Positions 54,381-64,000 of a DNA stretch of 64,000 bases are shown here, in pieces. The stretch is from Isoetes taiwanensis (lineage: Eukaryota; Streptophyta; Lycopodiopsida; Isoetales; Isoetaceae): contig JAJEKV010000003.1 of the NCBI GenBank assembly GCA_021234155.1, positions 10,292,413-10,356,412 of the forward strand. Reading direction: 5' to 3'. Within the stretch, counting starts at the first letter, position 1, and the number at the start of each line of letters is the position of its first letter. A program made the translations under genes and the position numbers. Under the pieces are notes generated by a model. That model was given only the letters and a program-made list of their open reading frames with translations. It had not been told where the DNA came from and did no database searches.

Positions 54381-55147
54381 ATTTTGGGTATTTTTTGGCA
54401 TGTTCCTTTGCCAAAAAATAGGGCTTTGCCAAATGGATTGATCTCCAAGATGTTTGAAGTTGTTTTCCTCAATCGCTTCCTTTTTTCATGAACAAAGGAA
54501 TTGTTGGTTTCTTCATTCTTGGTCGGGTTCTTCATGGTTATTCTTTTCGATGTTGTTAAAAATGTCGATCCAAGGGAATTTCAGGTAGTCTAAGTGTTCT
54601 TTGAGAAGTCTACTTCTATATGATTCTAAGTCTTCACTGCTATATGATTCTGTTGCATTTTACCTAAATTAATGATCATTTTAAAAAAAATAAAATAAAA
54701 TAGAGGGTATAGAAAATTAGGGGCATTTTTTATACAAATTTTACAAATATATGGGGTAGGAAATCCAAGATGGAGGAGCTAATGTGATGGATTAATTGAG
54801 GAACCTTCATTTTGTCGTATATATAAAGGGGTAGATTCAAAGCATCAACTCCTTTTTGAACATTTGATTAATAAATAATGTTCGCCATGCCAGCCTACAT
54901 AGCTTCTAGAAGAGGATTTCTTAAGGATCTTAGGCTTCCCCACCTACAATAGTAAAATGATCGTCTTGTCAAGGCAGTTTTTTAAGTGAGCTGAGAGAAT
55001 TCTAGGAGATGAAAACCCGGACAACATCAACTACTTCTGATACACAATTCTTCTCTAGGAATGCATGATATGATCAATACAAAATCCTTAGGGGCTACTT
55101 TGACTTGTGTAGACCTAGATCTTAATGTGTAAGAGCAGTTTTATTAA

Positions 55148-55465
55148 CACTACAAGAGAATGATGGCTAAACATCAGAATAATCGTCAGAGAGCTTTCAT
55201 AAAATGTATTAACCGCCAGCCCCTTATTCCCGACGATTTAATGTACCGACGAGTTTTATCTCCGACGATTTAACGCCGAATAATCGCCGATAAATTAGTC
55301 AGATGTGGTCAGATGAATAGTCAGAAGCATAGTTAGTGTATTAGTCAGATATTTAGTCAGACGCTTAGTCGGCTTATTAGTCAGATAAATCGTCATCTTC
55401 TTAGTCAAACGATTCAACAAGTTTTTAGTCAATGCAATACTTAGAATATTAGTCATTGTATTTGT
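55148..55465 (+). mobile_element. CACTA-type transposon end, unit 2 copy
   Basis: CACTACAAGAGAATGATGG followed by the subterminal array (CGACGATTTAA, TTAGTCAGA). Here the array reads TTAGTCAGATG where unit 1 often has TTAGTCGATG, so the unit 2 array is more regular. Confidence 0.75.
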
Positions 55466-57189
55466 TGGTCTATGAACTTATATACCAAACAGGGATTTGA
55501 ACCATGATATTCCAGTTTATAATAAGACTCTAACCTTTAATAAAACTTACAAATTAAACAGCAAAATTGGCTATAGAATTTTAGCAACACAAGATTCTAG
55601 TATATAAGAAGACAACATGCTTGTAGATCTGCATTTGCAATCATAATAACAACGAAAATCATAGCGCAAATGCAAATGATGCCATTACATCTATAAACAT
55701 TAAAATTTCTATACTGAATTATCATTCAAGAGGTATCACATCCAACCTCTTTAAATTCCAAACACTAAAACCTGCAGAAATTACCATGAAGCTACCAAAA
55801 CTAAGGAGCAAGTATCTTTCAATAATATTCAGCCATAAATAGAATGCTTAAATACTATGAAAAAATGCAAAATCCAGAAGGGAGATCTAATATGGAAAAA
55901 TTTAAGTAAAATGGGTCAAATAGTTGCAAAGATTGCACAAAGTCAAGGTTCGTACAAAACCTTGTGCATCAGCGGACCATTCAAAACCAATAAATCTTTT
56001 ATGTTGCATTGTTCTTTAAATCAAACTAAAACTTCATGCATAAAACCTATTTTTGATGTGTCTTGAAATGTTTGAAGTTCCTCCTTGTCCGATTGAGTTT
56101 GTTTGTGAAATACAATTTGGAAGCATGTCTTCAGACCTATTTTTTCATGTTGTAGAGCAGCACTTGCAAAAGACCTCTTATGGAGTAACAAAACCAAATA
56201 AATGTGGCAATATTTAACTATTTCCAAATCTATATTTGTAGCATGCATTTGTAAACCCCGCCTAACATTCCACACTTGTCAAAACATGTGTTAGTCGAGA
56301 AAACCATAAGGCATATCCATAGAAGCTCTAGAATGTGTTTTTCAAAAGCAATAAGGCACTAAAGAAATAAATACCGAGGAACCACCAAAGCCGTGGTAGG
56401 AATATCAAAAATCACCACCATTGGGATAGATTAAGCTATCTAAGATGGCGCCGCCGTAAAGCCTTTTGAGGAAAAATTGCTAATTTTTGAGAATTTTTAG
56501 CAAATGCTCAAGCTAGTTTTAGGCTACATCCTTGTCCTCATTGGCAATTAGCTTCCTTAAGTAAGTACCTACATATAGTTGAAGGCTTCCCTTTAACCGC
56601 CCATGCAAAGTCTATGATCATTAGCGGTGTATCGAGGCCGATCATTGGGGTTAGGTCTCCATCTTTTCTAACACTTTCGAGATAGTTATTAGGTAAGTTA
56701 TAGTCCTCCTAGTAAACAGGTTCGCAAAAAGAGATACACACTTAGATAACCAAGTAGCCACCTCCCAAGCAAGGAAATGCCCTTCTTAATATATTGATAT
56801 GGATCAAGGACTTGAACATGATCTTTTGATCTTTCACTAGCTGGACCTACATAGGCAAAGAATCCAAATTACTAGCGCCTTGCCAAAAATTCGAAAGCTT
56901 ATCATGTCTCCGCTACCGTCGCCTTTGAAAGATGGTAGTTTTCGCTTTTGGTAACCAGTCTTTCGCCGTTATAGCACTAGGCATGTCTTTTAAGCAAGGT
57001 CGATAGGATTGCCACCACGATGTTCACGATGTATCACTCTTAAGGATCCCGCCACGATCCCGGCGAGGATATTTCCGAAAGGGTAAATAATGTGGGGTTA
57101 ACATTGTCATTTACCTGTATATATTTTTCAAGGATCGCCACGCCTTTTGTCTCGCATTTTTCAAGACATTGTCTTCTCAACCGTGTTAC
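55466..57189. other. Non-coding stretch (unit 2)
   Basis: Copy of 23651-25379. No domain recognised. The frame at 56021-56275 (minus) is the counterpart of 24205-24507. Confidence 0.4.
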
Positions 57190-60100
57190 TTACCTGCTTT
57201 TGAATTCTTCGCATCATCAATCTTTTCGTGGGCCCAACGTAGAACCCATGCGGATCATAACTCCCGATAAAAGCCCGGAGTGGTGCATGGAAATAGCCTG
57301 TGCCAAACCACATGTGGTAGGAGACCGCCGCAAAGGATCTCTGCCTTTTATTACGCACCGTAAAGGGCTTAGAGAATTTTGAACACCGGGCATAATCGCT
57401 GCTATATGAGAAGGCACGAAAGAATAATGTGCAAGATGCAATCATATGCAGCGTGGAGGATACGAAAACAACTTCAATTTGTCAAGTTTGTGTTGCAAAG
57501 GATGTAACCATGATCCTTCCATCGACTGCAAGCAAGGTAAACAAACCGCAAGTGGCAAGGGGGTGCCTACTAAAGTGCAAAGGGGTATGGTTGGAACCTA
57601 CAATCTTATGATTCATTGAGCTTGTCCGGGATAAAGTGCAATAGATGTATACTGTTGATTCAAAGATGTGCGTAAAGATCCTTTCAAATTTTGAAGAAAC
57701 CTCCTTGTATTGCTTTGAAGGCTACAAAAGACAACAAACCGCCTCACGGATGGACATGAATTGGTTATGGGCGATGCCAAGAAGAAATTCGTTGTCCCAT
57801 GTGTTGGTGTAGGCTTAACTATCGACTCCCAAAGAACCTTTGGTGTCTTCGGAGCTTATACTATCTCGCAAAATCCTAGCGGTTCTCGCTACCAATCCCT
57901 CCGGCCAAATGCTTAAGCCTCCTTCCGTTAGGGATTCAGATGAACAAGAAGCACCATAGCCAAGAAAGATAAGCACTTTCAAAATTAAACTTTAAAATTT
58001 AAATACCGAGGAAACATCGCAGCCTTCTTCTTCGTCTACTCCTACCTCGTCCACCATCCCAACAACTACGAGCTCTATGTTGACATGGCCAACTGCTTCA
58101 CGTATGCTGGATGAGTTGAAGTTCAATCTTGATGAAAAAAAGAAGCTTGCTGAATAGACCGCCTCCAAACTTGAAGAGTTTAAAAAGTGTTATCCTATGG
58201 GAGCAAATTGATTCTAGAAGATTAGTATTTTTTATTGTGAGACAGCTCCCGCAAATCTAACTCATAGAATTCGGTCAAACGATCATGTACAAATGCTATC
58301 ACAAGGTAAATTTTATCATTTGCATTTCTCATTATTATATTACCTATTCATCAGTGGGATACCAATGCAGGAAGTTAATCACTTGGTCTCGCATTGAGGA
58401 ACTCTTGAACAAGAAGTTTTATATTATTTTTGGTAATCACAGTGCACAAATTTTGTGTACTATGATGGGTAATGTCGAGCAACAGATGGAATTTGCCAAA
58501 GCATATGCAAAGAGAAGAAGTCAGTGTTAAATGGGAACCTGTCCAACAAGGAGTATATTCAGTTATCCATACAGCGCAACGACATAATCGTGGACACAGT
58601 ATACAGAGAGCCACTAATTGAAATGCTCCAACAACTAAGGAACTATCACAAGACATTTGGTTGCCCTCCATAAGGGCCAATAGGCACTGCAGTGATATTT
58701 GCCTGGAAGGTTAGTTTTTTATTTTATGCTATAGAAGATCGCCTCGCATCCTAATCAGCTTTTGTGTACGTGGATTTTGTTGAAGTAGCTACAACAACCT
58801 TGAAGGTTAAAGAACTTAAGGATGAAAAGCAATTCCTTTTATGCAAGAAGAATCATGGTCCAAGCTTGTAAATGTTATTAACAAGTGGGCAGCCGTAAAG
58901 TCGGGCCGATGATCATGGGGAATTGCCGATAAATCCTCAATTGAGTTTTTAACAAAACATTCCTAAGATACCTTCGAGGAATGAACAATGCCGAGGTGAG
59001 CCAACCGATGGACTAAAATCCTTGAGGGCAAAGTATTCCTAAAAGTGTAGCCTAGATATGCCTACCGCTTTGATTGCCGGCGTAAGGCCTTGATATCAAA
59101 ACACCGCCACACGATGCATCGCGGAAGTGTTGTCCTATGTTAATTGTGTATTAGAAAAGCAATACGTAAATTTTGAAGAGTTAGCTACATGTTCCCGTGA
59201 TCTCTCGAAAGCAATGATCACTGGGTATTCCCGATACAGATTTCGACTATATTAAGGCCAACTATAATAATGAATTAGTGCAAGGAAATCTTCCCAGTAC
59301 TTTCTTGGAGGCTATTATCGCTATAATAAAGCCAGAAGAGGCAAAGAAAATGAAGGAGAAGAGGAACACCGCGGCAAAGATGTTACCAAGTCTGGTATCC
59401 TTGTGTCTGCACTGGTGTTGGAGAATGCCACAATGGTTTTTATTGACATGTTTTACGGCGCTATGGGAAGTAAAAAAGTACACAGAGTTTTTTAGCAGGA
59501 TTGCAGGCATAATGGAAGCAAAAGTTTATCATATCATCATGTTCCTCAGATTTGCCCATTTGCCAAACAGCTTGTATAGTCAAAGTCAGATTCAAGGTAG
59601 TTCTCATGTTTCCCTTGGGGCTTACGAAGAACAAGGCTGGAAGAGCAAAAAGAATATCAAGAAGTTCCAATACTATGTTAGCCATGTTGATATAAACAGA
59701 AGTGAGGCTCGTGTATTGCCTGTGAAGCCTAAATCGGAGCTACGTCTGACTCAGATGATCAATGCATCGAAAAGCATGGCCCTTCTAAAATATCCGCTAA
59801 CTGGTAACAAAGAGGTGGACATAAAAACAAAGAAAAAATATTTTGAGTACTTTATATGTAAATCCAAGTTCTCTTGGGCAGCTATGGAAGGCGACTTCAT
59901 CTAAAGAGCCAGGCAAAAATATCATATGTTTATTACATAGTGAAGGAGCTGGTTCCACTGGACGGTTGTGTTCTAGATTTTCTCTCAGGCGGAACAACGT
60001 CAAGGGCTGCTTTGATGCAAAGAAAACACAATGTTTCCTTCGAGTATGACGATAAGGTTTGCTGGTTCCTGAGATCCTTCTTTGAATATCTAGAGAAAAT

Positions 60101-60640
60101 GGCAAGGCCTGCCAAAGAAGAAGAAGAAGAAACTGTTATGCATAATAAGCCTGGCAGTTCCGACATGTCAGACATCAATATAACACTGCTCTGGATCAGA
60201 AATGTTTCATAGAGGCTACAGAAAACCCAGGCAATGCTAGAGAAGACAGAAAAGGCATCAGCTGAACTTAATCCACAGTTTGAAAAGCTGGATGCACTGA
60301 ACAAAAACCTTAACACCTTGCTGCCAATGATAACCGGGTGCCTAGAAAAGCCGCTTCATAATTTTCAGTATATGAGAATGTCTGAGGTGCCTCTGAAAGT
60401 GAGAGACTAGATGGCGACCATTCACCAAAGAGACAGAAGTTGGTTTGCTTTACCGAATACTCTATGGCATTGGAGGATGAATTGTTGGATAGTGCCAAAA
60501 GCATTGGTGCAGAGACATCAGAGCGTGTGGAAGAGGTAGCTGCCGCAATGAATGTTGACATGCCGAAAACAACAGGTTACACAGAAATGGACATGTCACA
60601 GACAGTTGCCATTGGAAAGGTGCTTCTGAGCTTGGCCTAG
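57190..60640 (+). pseudogene. Unrecognised intron-containing gene, unit 2 copy
   Basis: Copy of 25380-28850 with the same exon order and introns. Segment 58285-58680 is base-for-base like unit 1 in its translations, while 57190-57900 and 58740-59240 are heavily altered. The exon 59278-59904 reads further than in unit 1, and 60440-60640 keeps SIGAETSERVEEVAAAMNVD. No family recognised. Confidence 0.45.
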
Positions 60641-62331
60641 ATGTAGACTCGTGGAAAGAAACTCAGTAAAACTGCCTTCGTGATTGTGCCAGGCTTTGAT
60701 GGCCGTCAATACATATGTAGACTTTTGTGATAATGTATAGACCTGCTAATTATCTTCATGGAGGGCCTCTACTTTGCTACCCTTTGTATTCTCCTTTTTG
60801 AATTGCATGAATAAACTTGTTTGGAAGATCGCAACGACGATTATATAGACAAGATATGCCTATTTCCGAGAACATTATTATCTAGTTGCACACAGTGTGC
60901 TGTTTATATTTTGCCTTGCCTTGTTGTCCCAAAGATCGCCATGGCGAGTCAAACGTGAAAACAAAATTTCTCTAATTTATGAATTCTTGATGTTTCTTGT
61001 TGGATGATGATTTTTAACTCAACTAGAGCATCCTACCTTGCACGAGACAAAAAGCATGCATATCAGGAGAAACAACATCTACATTCCCAAGCACTTTGTG
61101 ACGCTCGACATCTCCCAAATTTTGTGTCTTTTCTCGATTTTTTTGGGTTTCAGAGTACCAAAGAGTTGCAAATCACCATCTTCCTTCTCCCCGCTTCGTT
61201 TACTCACAAATGTTTTTGGCCTAAAACCTTTGGGACATCCATGGAAGGCTTTGGCATTCGGGATATGTCTATAAAGGCTTTTCCCGTTAGCGCATATAAG
61301 GTCATGTATTAACATTTCAAATTTGAGGTTCAGGCCTCCGTATATCAGGTTATACTTTATTTATTTTTATTTGAGTTCAAACTTTTGTCTTTGCAAAAGT
61401 GGAGTTGAAAGCCTTTATTGACACAAAAGCTTGACAATTTTTGTGAATGGGACTAAAAATTCACTAGATCCGTAATCTTTGATATGAAAAATAAAAATCC
61501 AATTCACAGAATTGCATTTGAAGTGTCCGAGCTTTGCAAAATCAGAAGTAAAATGCTTTGTTCCTTATTTAGATGGTAGGGTTCAATTTTTGTTACAAGT
61601 ATCTTTAAAGAAAATACATGGAACGAAGTTGAGTATCTAGTTGCTTCGCAAAAAATAACATTAATTGTCTCTCGTTATGAATACACTAAATAGCTATTCA
61701 AATCTTCTACATCCCTCTTTCTTACAAAGAAAATGTCAATTCCTTTTTATAAGGCATTTTTCTAGCTTTAGAATTCTGAAAAAACTTGTTCTATTCTTCC
61801 ACGCAATGGCGAAATCGAAAAACACATGCTAAGAGTACTTTTTTTTTCCTTGGTTTGCTTCTTCAATGGTGGATTCCGGGCCAAAGGTCCAATCGTTATG
61901 ATCATCTTTGCTCTTAGAGATAAGCAACATTTTGGGCTATTGAACATGGTGCATTTACACATCCATCATCAAGTATCGAGATGTTACATAAGAAAACACC
62001 TTCCACCTCCACAATTCAACAAATATTGGACATATATAATGAAATAAAACCAAGTAGGGCATGTTTTTATATGTCTAAATGCATCCCAATTGGCTTACCA
62101 AATCCAAAAGCAAAGCTATGGCCTACAGCTAGAGGATGACTTGTCCCTAACTTAGAGAAATTTGGTGAAATGTCCTAGAACTAGAGATACATGAGGCCAA
62201 CACATATGGCCCAAAACTAAACAAGTTGATTGAATCAAGCCTTTCAGACAACAAGAATTGAATGTGACAAAACTGAACCATTGATAAAAAAAATTGATAC
62301 AAGTTTTTGTAGGATGAATGTCCTTTACCAA
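60641..62331. other. Non-coding stretch with the empty site of the 5.7-kb insertion
   Basis: Copy of 28851-30018 joined directly to the copy of 35758-36244. The join, GAGTACTTTTTTTTTCCTTGG, lies at 61834-61852. Confidence 0.6.
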
Positions 62332-63735
62332 TGGTATTAGCAAGTGGTGCAATTAGACACATGGTCGGGAAGAGAATAGACTTTGACATAGACTTGCCCG
62401 CCATTAACATTAGAATGGGAGCATAGGTCATGAACATAGGCAAGTATGATCTGATAATAGATATGGAATACCTTATCCCGCAAAGGCACCGATTGATTGC
62501 GAGAACCGAAAGGTGACACTAACGGCACACAATGGCGTAACAATAGAAATAATGTGGTAAAGAAGTTACCCCAATCATGTAATGCATGTCTAGTAAGAAA
62601 CTTCTTAAATGCACTAAGAGGGACGAATTGGCATATGTGAGGATAAAATAGCAAACAACTTTCCTAAGCAGGTAGTTAAGCTAGTCAAAGAGTTCCATGA
62701 TCTGTTCTCGGACGAGATCAAAGAACTTCCTCTTTATAGGGGAGTCAAGTGTGAGATAGCACTCGAACCACCACCAAACCCATGAGTAAGGCCCGTGATA
62801 GAATGACGACCCATGAACTAACAAAGCTGAAGAAGCAATTACAAGAACTCTTAGACTTAGGTTTCATAAGATATAACTCTCCATTTGGGACACCCATCTT
62901 GTTTGTAAAGAAGGACGATGGGAGTTTGAGGCTGTGCATAGAATATCAGCAATTGAACAAGCACACCATAGAAAACAAGTATGCCTTACCAAGATCGGAT
63001 GATCTCATGGATCAGCTGCAAGGGGCAAAGTTCTTCTCCAAAATAGATTTGAGATCTAGCTACCACCAGACCAGGATTAAGGAAGAAGATATTCACAAGA
63101 TAGCCTTCAGGACAAGGTATGTCCATTATAATTCACGGTCATGCCATTTGGAGACTCATGAACGACATCTTTTGTAAGTTTCCAGATGATTTTGTCATTG
63201 TATTCTTCGATGACATTTTGGTCTATAGTAAAATATTGGAGGACCATGTCAAGCATTTGAGAAGGGTTCTCGAGAAGCTAAGAAGGCATCAACTTCATGC
63301 AAAGTTGTCCAAATATTGTCACTTTGCAACAACCAAGGGTACCTCGGACATGTGATATCCATTGATGGAACTGCAACAGATCCCGCGAAGATCCAGGCAG
63401 TAATAGAATGGCAAGCACCAAAAAATATCCATGAAGTGAGAAGCTTCTTGGGATTGGCAGGTTATTACATGAAGTTCGTGAAGAACTTCGTCAAGATAGC
63501 TATACCCTTGACAGATCTCACCAAAGTGCAGAAGATAAAGAATTGGGCGCATCATTGGCATAAGACGGCTCAAGAAGGGTTTGAGAAGTTGAAATAAGCC
63601 CTAACCACCGCCCTAGTCTTAGCACTCCCATGATTCGAAAAGACAAGTTGGTAGCCATAGATGCAAGTAAAATTGCAACCAATGCGATTCTAATGTAGGA
63701 AGAGAGAGTTTTAGCATACGACTCTCGCAAAGATT
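62332..63735 (+). pseudogene. Gypsy fragment (protease/RT/RNase H), unit 2 copy
   Basis: Copy of 36245-37690. RT frames are 62782-63177 and 63119-63355 with FFDDILVYS. 63316-63597 is open through [20 protein letters not shown] to the RNase H start. The 20-bp stretch ATAATCTAATATCCCCGTAA present in unit 1 (about 37070) is missing, and stops break the protease part. Confidence 0.85.
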
Positions 63736-63910
63736 AATGATGTCAAAACACGCCACGCCGACTCATGATCGGTTGTTGCTAGCAGGCGGTGGGCACCCAC
63801 CTTTGGGGTAAAAGTTCGTGGGCTCTGAATATGCATGATGTCTGTAAAGAAGTGTGCAGCTACATCGGTATCTGAACCAGACGCTGTCTCCTGGACCCCG
63901 ACGAGCAGGG
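63736..63910 (-). pseudogene. L1 ORF1-like scrap fused to the gypsy fragment, unit 2 copy
   Basis: Minus strand 63711-63974 reads TDVAAHFFTDIMHIQSPRTF and VGVQETASGS, the same piece as 37691-37870 and 14990-15104, again joined to gypsy sequence at the same place. Confidence 0.65.
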
Positions 63911-64000
63911 TAGCCCTTAAGCTCGAAATATCGCCAAAGGCTATTTTTTTAAACATTTGCATTTTTTTTTTCACTACTGTTGAGTAGGATCAATTAGGAG
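63911..64000. other. Start of the unit-end spacer
   Basis: Equals 37871-37970 (GTAGCCCTTAAGCTCGAAAT..., poly(T)). No feature. Confidence 0.5.

Larger units (their letters stand above)
38474..64000 (+). repeat. Long direct duplication, unit 2 (runs off the window)
   Basis: This is the second copy of the block series that starts at base 1. It has the empty-site form of several unit 1 insertions (at 42490, 45433 and 61838). It also keeps parts lost from unit 1: the gypsy primer-binding side (38641-38742), the right-hand target duplication (40320-40324) and a longer LINE ORF1 piece (40700-41060). The end at 64000 corresponds to about 37970, so about 500 bp of the unit would lie beyond the window. 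Confidence 0.9.

Noticed and set aside
1-64000. CRISPR array, rRNA or organellar insertion
   Set aside because: No regularly spaced short repeats with unique spacers, no rRNA words and no long organelle-like gene sequence were seen.

Overview
This window is nuclear DNA of a land plant, dense in transposable elements and without an intact host gene. The evidence is a chromodomain Ty3/gypsy retrotransposon, LINE pieces, a CACTA-type transposon end, and intron-bearing fragments of plant-like host genes. A fern or another large-genome non-flowering plant fits, but I cannot fix the species. Almost every frame is interrupted, and no RNA gene or CRISPR array is visible.

The dominant structure is one long direct duplication. 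Unit 1 (1-38473) and unit 2 (38474 to beyond 64000) carry the same blocks in the same order. Base 1 equals 38474, and the last bases equal about 37970. Unit 1 is longer because it alone keeps a gypsy internal region (1807-6868), a 1.3-kb insertion (8380-9684), a truncated LINE (about 12794-13677) and a 5.7-kb insertion (30019-35757).

Layout of unit 1, with unit 2 equivalents in brackets: flank and gypsy LTR 1-1806 [38474-40319]; gypsy pol and gag 2639-6868 [absent]; LINE ORF1 remnant 6869-7180 [about 40700-41255]; block alpha 7481-10560 [41546-43440]; repeat-rich non-coding DNA 10561-14503 [43441-46207]; minus-strand LINE ORF1 remnant 14504-15104 [46208-46808]; block beta, a second copy of alpha, 15105-18590 [46809-50395], carrying an ORF1-only LINE-like insertion 15417-17134 [47119-48800]; host-gene fragments 18682-21660 (WD40, a charged-helix gene, a DEAH-box helicase) [50484-53455]; CACTA-like end 23331 [55148]; an unrecognised broken intron-containing gene 25380-28850 [57190-60640]; gypsy protease/RT/RNase H fragment fused to a LINE ORF1 scrap 36245-37870 [62332-63910].

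The main results come from comparing copies. (1) The two units keep opposite halves of one gypsy insertion: the 5-bp target duplication ATCAA lies left of the LTR in unit 1 and right of the LTR in unit 2. (2) Empty-site comparison defines a 1.7-kb retroelement with an L1 ORF1p-like protein, a LINE-type 3' end and no reverse transcriptase, comparable in plan to mammalian HAL1 elements. (3) Many differences between the copies fall at CAG/CTG sites and change them in stereotyped ways that look like consensus errors at CHG-methylated cytosines; many frameshifts may therefore be technical.
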